Assembly (NCBI GenBank): GCA_029531795.1
Contig: JAPEIS010000010.1
Location: 1,302,001 to 1,366,000, forward strand
From: Sclerotinia nivalis
Taxonomy: Eukaryota > Ascomycota > Leotiomycetes > Helotiales > Sclerotiniaceae
DNA length: 64,000 bases
Direction of reading: 5' to 3'
Shown: in pieces, positions 1 through 10,758 of the stretch
Position numbering within the stretch: position 1 is the first letter of the stretch
How the letters are laid out: each line of letters starts with the position of its first letter
Position numbers and translations under genes: made by a program
Notes under the pieces: generated by a model
What the model was told of the DNA's origin: nothing
Databases searched by the model: none
What the model saw: the letters and a program-made list of their open reading frames with translations, nothing else

Positions 1-1128
1 CAATGTTGGCGCCTTCTTCGGCGGCGAACACAATGCCGCCGTATGAGGCGTATACGGCGATGCTGTTGTGGAGGTTGCAAATATCTTGGTTTAACATGTC
101 GAGGGGACGACCGAAGACGGACCTTAATGTTTTTAGTGGTAATGATTGGAAGTGTTTTGGACAAAAGGCTCACCATGCCCTTCCTGCATTTGTGTGTGCG
201 TGACAAACAGCATGAACGTCAGGACGTGCTTTATGGATTGCAGAATGGATCAAAAATCCAGCAGCATTAGCGGGACGAGACTATTTATTTCATCAGTAAC
301 CTTAACAAGATGCTCTTTAACTCGTCTTCACTGCTCGCGAATGAAATCTCCTACCCTATTCCCTCCAACGACTTTCCCACTATCTAAATCCAGACATATC
401 ATGTCACCAGCAGTCATCAGACCAAAATGTCTTCCAAGAGGATTCATCCAGATATAATTTTCAAACTCTGGGTCTCGAACGGAAATATGTCCTGCCATCC
501 CTTCGGTAAAACCACGACGAGAAAAGTCACGGAAGACGGCTGCCATGTGGATGAGAATGTGATGGCGATGGGCCTCGTGAGTAGGGAAGGTTGGGATACC
601 TAGGGAATCTGTTAATGGCGGAATATGGAGTGGATAAGAGGTAAATGGAAAGGAATTGTCGGTGGTTTTGAGAGAGGAAGAGAGAGCATAGCCTGGTCTA
701 GCGGAGAGGAATATTTGTGGTTGTCCGAGTGCATTCTGCGTACCAAATGCACACAGAATATAACTATCCCCAAGGATAATTCCGTCTCGCACTTTCAAGA
801 ATAACCACTACATCACTGCTTCAAACCGTCTCTTCGTCTCCTTCGACCCACAATCTCAAAAAACCTCAAAGCCTCGCCCCAACAACACGAAAGACACTTG
901 ACTTCCGTATTTACGCTCCCACTTTCCCATCAAAACACTCAAAAGTAAAGAATTCCATCATATCTCACCAGACATAACCACACCTCCATGGCTAATAGCC
1001 TCTAGCGGTGTTAAATCATCTCCACCATGAACATGTTCAAATTTCTCATGCTCTTCCACCTGCACATCTTCTTCTCCCGTCTTCTTCTGGATTGAGAGGG
1101 GAGATTCGGGTATTGCTGATGGTGCCAT
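1..1128 (-). CDS. Class II aldolase/adducin domain protein (3' end off the left edge)
   Basis: Exons on the minus strand are 969..1128, 355..599, 174..280 and <1..122. The start MAPSAIPES at 1128 is typical of fungal members. Seen in the translation: [14 protein letters not shown], an [10 protein letters not shown] core, then [14 protein letters not shown], a CHAHT metal-binding type motif and [18 protein letters not shown] at the window edge. The family binds zinc through His residues and covers aldolases, epimerases and adducin heads; in fungi the substrate is usually unknown, so no reaction is assigned. The first intron (600..968, 369 bp) is long for this window and could hide a missed mini-exon. 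The 281..354 and 123..173 introns are ordinary. The C-terminal portion lies outside the window. Confidence 0.85.
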
Positions 1129-3200
1129 TTTGACCCTGTTGTATTCGATTCTTATCTTGTTGATGATTAAATACTTTCGCAATAAATGATGATATTCACC
1201 TATATAGATGTATATTATCTTCAAAGACCATGGATAGAGCTGATTACGGAGTACGTCAGATTTATATAGATATATCCGACCGGCTAGAGAATAGCCAACT
1301 GGGAGCAAGGTGAATTATGTGGTTCAAGATGGCGAATGATCGACCGGTTACAAACGGAGTCACTTATCATGTACGATAGGACAGTGGGACCATCAGATTA
1401 GACGATGATAGGATGATAGGTTACTGTTGAAGCTATTGATAAAAGAATCTAACCTTTTATACTACAAAAACACTTAAAAACACGGGTGGTCAATGCACAC
1501 TTACGAACTTTTCTTTGAAATATCACGTGTAACCTTTTAAAATTCTTTAAATTTAATACAAATCGAAAAATAATTCAATAAATTGAATAATAATAATAGT
1601 AAAATAATTATAAGAATTAGGGCTTTCAAATGATATAATTATTCCTTCGGAGGACGAGCTGCGAGGTAGGTTTTGAAATGCTTTAAAAAATCATTCGAGG
1701 AGTAGCAGCGATGCGAATTATTTTTCAGGCGCCGAGGGGCCGGACTCAAAGCTCGTACTTAGATAATGTAAGAAAGTTGCTGATTAATCTATGATGATAG
1801 ATAAGTATGTAAGATCCGCAGTGATCCCAAAGTGTTTATCCCACAGTGTTCATGAGGTAGTAGTAATCGGAGGTTTTGATAAAGATTCGAAACAATTGTG
1901 GGGTATAACGTGGTCAACGTGTAGATAGGAAATGAGGGCAGAGATAAAAATGAATTATATTTACTCTTTTTGTGCATATTATCAATGAGTTGTCTTTGTA
2001 TCTCATTCAGGAAATCTCGATGAATGTTAATAATTTGACCTACTAGAGTAGGTCTTACAACTACTTGGTAATCTAAAATGTTTGTTATCTAAACAACTCG
2101 AGAATAACTCCATTAATGACTTTGAATGTTCAGTAATCTATCTATGATATGATTTTATACTATCGTAGCATATAAAATTCAACCTAGATCCATATCATGA
2201 ATATATCTAGCTTTTAGGGCACGGCTGCATCATGCTTCATGATGAGAGCATCTAATGAACAATTTTAGAGAAGAGGATTCTTCACTTCAAAAACACAAAC
2301 TCATCTTTCTGTCTTTCAGCTTAGGAAGGTAGATTGGTTTAATGGAGTACCAAATAGTCATGAATCTTTCTTTCCCAATCCATTGTAATGTAATCGAAAT
2401 AGACACTTCTAGTAGAAGTATACCAAACTTCTCATCTACATGTCTTAACTACCAACTCACACATACAACTCAACATCTCAAGACAACACAAACAGCATAC
2501 TTGTAATCACATGTACAGTCAAAGTCCAAGTCACCTACGAGGTCAAAGTCTTGAGGTTCAAGTATTGAATTAAATATGTCCAACATATATTAATCCCTTT
2601 AATCCTCAACGTGGAGCCGCCGCTGCTCATCCCGGCTCTTCCCCTCTAACCCAAAACGCCTCAACCTTCACCTCTCTCTATTAAACATTAAACACTATAT
2701 ATCAAACATTATAAGTTAAGAATTACTCCCCATTCAGATGCCCCACCCCATAACACCCCGTCCACAACGCCGTAACAAACATTACACATTATAATTAATC
2801 CCCACCCGAGTAATATCATTGATGTAGTCGACAACAACCGAATCAATTGGGCACATGTTGAGAGAGAGTGCGTATGCCCTGATCCCCTACAGAGCAGAAT
2901 GCGAGCGAGTGTTTGTGTTCATCGATCCGTCAAGCGGAGTAGATTTTGAAAGAGTGTGTGTGCTCTGATCTCAAACTGAGCAAACTTGAAAGGAGTGTAT
3001 ATATCCCCATTCCCCAAACACCATTCCCACGTGCCAAAACTCCCCATCCCAAACTCCCAAACCCTTCCCCTCACGCACCAAAATAATTTGATACCATGCC
3101 TATGAGCTTCACGAGATTGCTTCGCTTCTCTCATTTTCTCCGCGTACCCCCAGGAGGATCTTGTCAGTAGCCCTCTACTACAAGGTGTAAAGATATTCGT
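1129..3200. other. AT-rich spacer, no gene seen
   Basis: Intergenic DNA between the aldolase gene start and the repeat region. It is very AT-rich at 1480-1640. Open frames here are short (about 60-115 codons), overlap on both strands and show no family motif. A CACGTG E-box-like hexamer occurs near 1525. Nothing else is supported. Confidence 0.6.
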
Positions 3201-4200
3201 ATTAGATTATGGCTTACGGGCGATGCCGTAATTGAATATGATAAAGGTGATGAGAAATCTGGCTGCAGGTCCTAACTTATTACCCGTGAATGATACCGTA
3301 ATTGACATAAGCTTGCTTCCGTGCATCAGGTTTCGATAATCCAACGCTTTCTACGTCTTCCCTAAAACGCCTTCTGAGCCTTATGAATGATACCCAAGAT
3401 GACTTTCGAATCTTTTTCCCAAATGCCTTCCAAATTCAGTAAATGATGATTTCCGAATTTCATCCGAACACCTTCCTACCCAAACGCCTATCCTTAAGTC
3501 TAAGCACATCTATCTCAAACGCCTCGCAAACCCAGCCCCGACTTACCTCTCTCTAACCTGTTACTCTTCCCGGGTATTATCAAATGATACACAGACATAT
3601 CACCACAACAACCTTCAGGAATGTAAGTAAAACAGATCCCAAGCCATTAACCCCCGCAAGTACCACACCCGTACCGGGGATTAGTGGGTTAGACGAGAGG
3701 GTGCGATATCTGTGCCTTTCCAAATGCCTTTTCTTAAACACTACCATCCCTGAACGCCATTCCAAACGCCATACCCAAAACGCCCGACTTACATCTCTCT
3801 AACCTGTACTCTGCAAGTGCCACATTATCATGATACCCCAATTCTGGGGATCAATGAGTTAAACAAGAGAATACGATATATATAGCCTTGCAAATACTCT
3901 TTTGTTGAAGACCACCATCCCTGAACACCAATTCCCAGAACACCATCCCCCATCCCCGACTTACCCCTCTCTAACCTGTACCCCTGCAAGCACATAAATG
4001 CCCATCTTCCGGGGATTAGCAGATCCTAACCCATTACCCCTGCAAGTACCACGCATGATATACAGACATATCAATAATGACACCCATATTCCGGGGATTA
4101 GTTGATCAGACGAGAGAGTGCGAGGTATACTATGCGCTGTCAGCTTCCCCATCACTTACTCAGAAACATCTCTACCCATAAACCCCTTATGCAGGACTCG
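3200..4200. repeat. Degenerate tandem repeat array, unit about 180-245 bp
   Basis: The phrase CGACTTACMTCTCTCTAACC recurs at about 3539, 3783 and 3959. Each copy is followed by a CTGCAAGTACCAC-like segment, a GGGGATTAG..GTTAGACGAGAG block (about 3676, 3846, 4011 and 4092) and a CCATCCCTGAACGCCATTCC block (about 3749, 3918). A shorter GATACCGTAATTGA motif repeats at 3213-3300. Copies differ by substitutions and indels, so the array is old. It lies downstream of the GPI-protein gene. On the minus strand the repeated segment contains GTAAGT, which resembles a 5' splice site, and short frames with an IPG-type peptide, but no continuous gene. Confidence 0.65.
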
Positions 4201-4274
4201 CCACGATCCAGATAACTCTCACTCATCCCTAGAGGAAGGGCATAATACTGTACCTTACCATATAGCTTGATGTC

Positions 4275-4295
4275 AAGTAAGTAAGTAAGTAAGTA
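4275..4295. repeat. (GTAA)n microsatellite
   Basis: Five to six copies of GTAA in tandem, in spacer DNA just after the degenerate repeat array. Confidence 0.9.
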
Positions 4296-5013
4296 TAGCT
4301 TTGAATGATTTTAATTCTTGTTAAATAACATCCCCTTTTTTTGTAACATTTTCCTCATCTCTTTTATCCAATTTTTTTTTGGTACGGGTCTCCGTCAAAC
4401 CATCTCCCATAAGTATCTTTTGAAGTTTTTTTGTTTTGAAGCTTGATAAGATTTTTTCTCTATTTTTTCCTTTTTCGATCTTTCCAGAGACGTACTTGGT
4501 TTTCTCATGATTTCTCCCCGTTTCCCAATCCCATCCCAATAACACAATCTTCCCCCCTTGTATCCGCATCCTGGAAGATACTCACGGGTAGACGGCGAGG
4601 AATGTATTCAGACAACGCCTACGACATTCGAACATGAATGCCTCAAAACTCCAATGTCATTTCTCCGGCGATCTGATCGTGAATACTCGCGTCGAGTAAA
4701 GTAACCTCGAGCTTGCGGATCACTCCAGAGACACCTGACCATACAGAAGTTACTGCAGTAGCCAAGAATGAAACTCTGGAAAGAGAAATGCCTCAAACTC
4801 CCCATATCCCACCTTTAAACTTTTCCAACCCTGCTGCTGCATCGCTATTAAGATTAAGACCGTAAAGACGAGGCCGGTCAAACCTAAGAAGAGTATCGCA
4901 TCATCTGGGTTATTAATCGAGATACTTGCGAACAACAGCAGGATTCCCAAAACACTTTTCCAAACACGCCGCCCATCCCCCCATATTAGTATACTGTTGA
5001 AGAGGGAAGGTGC

Positions 5014-6173
5014 TTACAAAGCCATGGCTAAAGCAGCAACGGCAGCGAGAGCTGCGACGGCGCTGGCACTAATGCCGGAGGCTGCACCCTCAAAGATCTT
5101 TGGGGTAGAGGTGGTAGGTGAAGTTGTACCTGATCCGGATCCACTGTTGTTGTTGGTTGAGGTTGAGCCATTAGTAGAGCCACCGGTTGATCCACCAGTC
5201 GAGCCGCCAGTCGAGCCACCAGTCGATCCACCAGTCGATCCACCAGTTGATCCACCAGTTGATCCACCTGTAGAGCCACCAGTCGAGCCACCGGTTGATC
5301 CACCAGTCGGGCCGCCAGTCGAGCCACCAGTTGGGGCACCGGTTGGGACACCGGTCGGAGTATAGGTTGAGGCTCCAACTGCAGCAGAGGTGGTCTTAAC
5401 GACTGATGTGGTGGAGAGAGAAACAACACCCGACGAAGTTTTGCGTGGAGGAGCGATGTAAGTTCCATTAGAGACAACAGCCGAGGTCTTAACGACAGCT
5501 GGGACTGTAACGGGAGTGGTGGAGTTCTTGTAGATTGGAATGCCGACGGAAGGCACAAGTGTGGGCTTTGCAATAGAGGAAGCGGGACCTGTGGACTTGG
5601 CAATTGAGGAAGAGGGACTTGTGGGCTTTGCAATTGAGGAAGCAGGACCTGTGGTCTTGGAGATGACTGGTCCAACAGGAGTTGCGGAAGATGGGGCGTC
5701 AAGCTTGTTGATGATGGTGCACCCAGCTGGGCAAGCAGTGACGGTGAACCATCCTCCGGCGGTTACAGTCTTGACTGTGTGTGCTTGGGTGACGATGGTT
5801 GGTTGTGGGCAGTAGGTGGCGTAGGCATTGACGACCTGGGTAATGTACGAGGCATTGCCTTGGTTGATGAGGACATTGCCACCATGGTTTGTGTTGCCTA
5901 ATAAGGTTAGATCAGTTCGTTACCTAGTAGCCTTCACAGGATATGAAGAGAAACTAAGGTCGGTGCCATACCTTGAAGGACATTGCTGTTATCGTTTGCA
6001 GCACCTTGCTGTTGGGTGTTACCCTGTCCAGTAACAACACCTTGCTGTTGCTGTAGAGTGTTACCATGTCCGCCGACTTGAGCATTCGCCGTGTTGTCAC
6101 GTTCGACGATAGGCTCGGCAACAGCGTATCCGCAGAATGCGAGAATCGCTAATTGTGAAAAGTTAAGCTTCAT
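5014..6173 (-). CDS. GPI-anchored, Q/N-rich and GGST-repeat cell-surface protein
   Basis: Two exons, 5972..6173 and 5014..5897 (74-bp intron), give 361 residues. The start at 6173 is followed by a classical signal peptide (MKLNFSQLAILAFCGYAVA, then EP). Next comes a Gly/Gln/Asn-rich stretch with recurring GNTLQQQQG, GNTQQQG and NVLINQGN motifs. A short globular part follows with Thr-rich CPQPTIVTHAQTVKTVTAG and CPAGC segments. Then there is a Ser/Thr/Pro-rich stalk containing about 14 Gly-Gly-Ser-Thr units. The C-terminus (EGAASGISASAVAALAAVAA to the stop) is a good GPI-attachment signal: small omega site then a hydrophobic tail. It is probably an O-glycosylated cell-wall or plasma-membrane protein of unknown function. 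A GTAAGC lies at the stop codon and could allow an alternative 3' exon, but the GPI signal argues for termination here. Confidence 0.85.
5181..5345. repeat. 12-bp coding minisatellite (GGST units)
   Basis: Tandem 12-bp units inside the GPI-protein gene, encoding Gly-Gly-Ser-Thr on the minus strand. Third-position variation between units is common (gtt/gtc, gag/gat) while the peptide is kept. This indicates selection on the repeat peptide as well as slippage. Confidence 0.85.
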
Positions 6174-8273
6174 GATCACGATTGGGCAGGAAATATCGTG
6201 AAGTGAAAAATTGGACTGCGTAGGATTGAAAAAGAGAAGCAAGTCTTCAACGTATCTGTTGGAAGACGCCGGTTTTATACATATCCATCATGTGCTAAGA
6301 TTTAGTGTCTTCACTTTCCTTCATCGACGCGTCATAGTTGGAATATCAGTGTCAAAATGGCGACATTGCCGATCAGAGGCACTATCCATCAGCGTCACAG
6401 GTAATTGATGGGCTATTCATCGGTTCACAATAGCTATTGAGGGTTTAACCATGATGTCGACTTATTATGGTGGATGGAGCGTGAACGAGATCAAGTAAGA
6501 ATACAATTGACCACGGTTGTGCAGCTATTAAAACTTGTTTAGGGAACTAAAGGTTGAACGTAGTAAGTAAGCTACACTTGGGTCTAACTTTACATCAGTC
6601 CGTTGGAAGCTGTCAAAATTGATCGTCTTAAACCATAATTCAACCACCTTCTTGGCATTGGTAATGATACCATGGAGCAATCACCCTAAGAGAAATATAC
6701 TCAACCTTGGATTCCACACGTCAGAGTACTTAAAGAGCTCTAGAGGAATACTATGGACAAGCGAACCAAGAGCTTAGAATACTTAAGAGGTGAAATCTCT
6801 TCAAAGTAGCCCAGTTGGCTCTCTAAGCCAGCACCACCTATCAAACTTAGCAGGGAAGTGCCCTTTTAATGCCAATTCAAGATTACCATTTACCGGCATG
6901 CAATTCGATAAATGCCATAAAAAATTGAAAGGCTTCCCATCCATACATCTTCAACATCAGACTTAATGTCAGGGAACAGTTTTTTTTTTTTGAAACATTC
7001 CCACTCGGAGATGTAGACTCTGATCTGTACCAGAGAGCGCAAGTGGTTGGAAATGAAGTCATGGGGGCAAAATAGAACCTGCAAGGAAATCGGATCAATG
7101 GCGAAGGTGTGTCAAAGATTGTCAAAGAATATGACCAATTGAGCCAGCACCTTCGGGAACTTACGGAGGCAGCACTTTGAAAGCTTTTCCAACCGCTCGA
7201 AAAGAAGCAATCACCCGCTTATTTGGTTAAAGATAGGCTTGACTAGATTGATCAGACCAAGGTTATCAGTAGTGCCTACAGTAGCTTGTTGGGCTCAAGC
7301 TGTAAACCGCTTAAAGTTACCTTAAGTGGACATTCGAGCGGAACGTCTAGCATCAGGTCAATAGATTGTGATGTAGAAATCGACGATGAAGTAGGGCTAA
7401 CTAAAGAGGAATAGTTTACCAAATCCCTAGATAATTTAAAGTGCCTACGCAGGATTTTTCTTTAAATTCTTAATCTAGATATCATTGCTTCACTACCATC
7501 TGGATGGTCAGTGACGGTACCGGGTACTAATGTAGAGATCGACGATGATGGTTGATGATGAGATAGAGCTTGCTTTAGGGGGGCTTAGTGTCTGGAGACC
7601 ACCAGGTTTTATGTGGGTCTTTTGATGCATCAAGGGCCAGCCTTTGCAACGGTTTCTGGAGCTTGGAGAACCTGTGAATTAGTACATATTTTAGTTTAGT
7701 TGTTAACCATCAAGGTGATATCTCGTATATAGAAGCCTCCAAATGGCCCGGACAGGAATCTTCATTGGAAGTGTATAGGGACCCCTCGGATGAACTGTTC
7801 GGGACCTGGATCTTCAGAGGTTTTGCTTCCCGTGAAGGGTGAGGACCGGGATAAGAATGAACTTTGGTTCGATCCTCCAAAAAAAAAAAAAAACCGTTGG
7901 TTTCCATGGGCGAGTTTGTTTCCTAGAGAAAAGTTCGGTTCCCAAGAAACCAGAATTATGATAACTTCAAGAATTCAATTCGGAATAAAACATCGAATCA
8001 CCAATACCAATGGCTGGCTCATCAAACAAACACACCGTCACCGTTAAAAGAAGGGGAATAAAGACAAATCCATATTAGAACAATTTTGAAAATAGCCAAG
8101 AATTGTAAAGTGTACCTAAACTCCATCCCTATTTCTAGATACAGTTCTCCGGGATCCGGGATTCTTTTGTGTTAACCAGTGTATTCTCATCATAATCTGA
8201 AATAAAAAGTGCAGCCTCGAGATATCGTACAAACGCCTAATTGCATGCAATGATGTACCTTCAAAATATCATA
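6174..8273. other. Spacer, no convincing gene
   Basis: Upstream of the GPI gene and downstream of the ORMDL gene, both on the minus strand. Short frames at 6883-7125 and 7790-8047 have no recognisable motif and include homopolymer runs (T at about 6980, A at about 7880). The promoter of the GPI gene must lie at its left end. No RNA gene or element recognised. Confidence 0.55.
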
Positions 8274-9007
8274 TCATCTGTAACTTTCCTCTGGCGCTCC
8301 GGAGAATAGACCAACTCTGGTTCGGTGACTCTAATAAATATATATCAATATTCTGATACTAACACCACTTTATCATATTTTGGTTTTGAGGAAAACTTAC
8401 GCCAGGTAATTTTGGTATCACAACTCCGAGAACGGCGAGAAAGTTGATGATAAAATAAGTGAGGTCGTAATGGGTATAATGGGTGCTAATTAGGAACAAT
8501 ACGATCGGCACACTCATGAGAAATTTCTTCGCAGGTGTGTATTGAGCTCCATTATCAATTTGTTCCCACATGTTCAAATTGTCGTAGGCTCCCGCGTTGA
8601 ATTCGAATGGTACACCACGGACCCAGTGAAACATGAGAAAAGAACCAAACATGTACGATATATTTGTTAACGTCCAAGATGTCTCTTGGGAAACACCAGG
8701 GATTATATCAAAAAGAATCTTGAGGCACGCAATTAGAACCAAATGTATTGTCCAGGCACCTATTAAATGAAGTGGTTAGCATGACGGGAATCAATGTACT
8801 TCATATCCATGTAGAGATCATGTCACAAATATATGCTGTCCAACTCTACACAGCCAAATCCGGGAATCGCTGACCTTTTGCGTTGACCCAGTTGGCATTT
8901 AAATTGGGCAATGCTGCTTGATCGCTCATATGTTCAATCGTCTCCGGCGGCTCCTGATATAACAAACTGCTCGACCGCCTCCTTCGTCCAACCTTTTGAT
9001 CGCTCAT
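8274..9007 (-). CDS. ORMDL family protein (Orm1/Orm2), regulator of serine palmitoyltransferase
   Basis: Exons 8875..9007, 8401..8759 and 8274..8330 encode 182 residues. ORMDL proteins are ER membrane inhibitors of serine palmitoyltransferase and so control sphingolipid synthesis. Seen: ALPNLNANWVNAKGAW at the N-terminal junction, the family core with FGSFLMFHWVRGVPFEFNAG, NMWEQIDNGAQYTPAKKFL, STHYTHYD and IPKLPG, then HRTRV at the end. There are four hydrophobic segments. The N-terminus has RRRRSSS (residues 8-14), matching the basic-Ser triplet that Ypk1 phosphorylates in yeast Orm1/2, so phospho-control is probably conserved. The start at 9007 was chosen because it includes this conserved region; a later ATG at 8929 would lose it. 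Confidence 0.96.
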
Positions 9008-9612
9008 TGCTCGATATGGACCACTCGGACGAGGTGGATTTGAACTCGCGTCGTAAGAGACGGTGCGAGGAAGGAGGAGTGGAGAAGACAGCTTGGCGGT
9101 GGTTGCGGAAGAAATTTTAGAGCTTGGGAAACGCCTACGAGAGAGCGTTTTATCGTAATGTTAAGATGGATATTTGGGTTTAGAACGGGATACAAAAGGT
9201 TTGGTGACCGCTGTCGAAGCTCCTAGCTTTGAGGAGGATGTCAGCGATGAACCCATTGAATATTCATGATGTTTAATGCAGTAAGCAAAGTGAGGGATGC
9301 GGATATCCGAAAGAACCAAGTTACCTAGGTCGGCATAAATTTGAAGAAACTTAGGGGCTTACTTCTGAGTAATCGCGAGGCGCTTTTAAGATAATGACCA
9401 AACAAAAGACTTTAGATAAAAGAATACAAAGATGATTGAGATTTGGGCTTGAATTGAATTGAATTGTCAACGATCAGAATGCTCAAATGGGGAATTGAAA
9501 GTGAAGCTGGAGTTTCTGATAGATAGGCGGCGTGAGGTGTTGTGAGGGGTGAGGCGTAAGGAGGAAGGAGGAAGGAGGAAGAAGAACGAAGAGATGAGTA
9601 GTATGTAGTATA

Positions 9613-9641
9613 GAAAAGAAAAGAAAAGAAAAGAAAAGAAA
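9613..9641. repeat. (AAAAG)n microsatellite
   Basis: About six tandem AAAAG units in the spacer upstream of ORMDL. Confidence 0.95.
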
Positions 9642-9880
9642 ATAAATAAAGGCTGTGGTTTGTGGTTATTGTATAGAATGAAGAGACGTGCGGTGAATGA
9701 TGAAAATGGGGGAGGGGGCGAACGGAGAGATTTTGGTGATATTGGTATTTGGTGTTGTTGTTCTGATTTAAGTCGTCTATTTCGGTCTTGGGGGTCTTGG
9801 GGGTCTTTGGGGGTCTCTGGGGATTGGTTAATGCTCGGGGGATTGGATCGGTCTAACTTTTCCGTATGTGGTAGGGTTAA

Positions 9881-10001
9881 GTAGGGTAGGATGTAGGGTA
9901 GGATGTAGGGTAGGTAGGGTAGGTAGGGTAGATAGGGTAGCTCAGGGTTTGAAAGAGGTTGCTGTATTTGGTATTTGGTATTTGGTATTTGGTATTTGGT
10001 A
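9881..10001. repeat. (GTAGG)n and (GTATTTG)n microsatellites
   Basis: Interrupted GTAGG/GTAGGAT units at 9881-9940, followed by five to six GTATTTG units at 9964-10001. Confidence 0.9.
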
Positions 10002-10758
10002 TCTACTCCGTACAAATTCTCCGTATTCAAAGTGGAGTTGTGATCTACCTAGATATTTTCTGATACACTTGAGCTGGCTTTGTCTTTATTAATACCATTC
10101 CCGATACATTACCTAGGTTATCATTCGATAGGTGTCATTTGATACGTATCATTCAATAGATATCGTTTAATGAGTATCTAGATTTATATATTAAAGCAAA
10201 ATATATATAAGACAAAAATCATTCGAGAATGTTTAGAATATTCTTTGAAAAGTAGCCAATCAATGGGTCATCTTCTAGCATAACCGAAATGAATTACGCA
10301 CGTCTACGCACCAGCCAATCAAAGCTTCTTTACCGAGGCAGAACACCAATTTCCAGAAAAAGATTATTTTCATGATGTCGGAACCTGGAAACTCTTGTTA
10401 TTTCATTTTCGAGACACAATCTATTTATTTAATAGATCGCAAATTCTGCCGTGATAACTGCACAACAAATAATTCAACAACGCACAAAAACTTGGAGAGG
10501 ATAAAAAAGTCTCTTACTTATCATTTACATGAAAGAATTTCAAGCTTCAGGAGTTCTCTTGATACTTTGAATTTGCTCTTATGTTTACAAAGACAAGACA
10601 ATCAATATCAGCTGTCACTAATTCTTCTAGGAACCCGCCCAAAAATCCACCTCTCATCTATACCCTTACTTGAGCACATATACGGACATTCGTGGATGTC
10701 GCACTCTGTTGTGCTGAGCTTGTTCTGATCTTTGTCTGCCACGGGAGCATTATCAAAA

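Larger units (their letters stand above)
9008..10758. other. Spacer with low-complexity DNA between the ORMDL and Air genes
   Basis: Divergent promoter region for ORMDL (-) and the zinc-knuckle gene (+). It contains several simple repeats (listed separately). A 187-codon minus frame at 9467-10030 consists of repeat-derived PYLPYLPY-type peptide and is not considered a gene. Confidence 0.6.

Noticed and set aside
3200..4200. CRISPR-like array
   Set aside because: Units are long, diverged and without equal spacers, and the genome is fungal.
4750..4950. 66-codon hydrophobic minus frame just 3' of the GPI gene
   Set aside because: It has no start context, intron link or relatives that I recognise; a GPI signal already ends the upstream gene.
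4997..5702. Plus-strand PPVEPPVDPP frame and second minus frame over the GPI gene
   Set aside because: They are shadows of the 12-bp repeat in other frames; the GGST frame has a signal peptide, spliced N-terminus and GPI signal.
9467..10030. 187-codon minus-strand frame between ORMDL and the Air-like gene
   Set aside because: The peptide is a translation of microsatellites (PYLPYLPY, YQIPNTKYQI) and has no domain.
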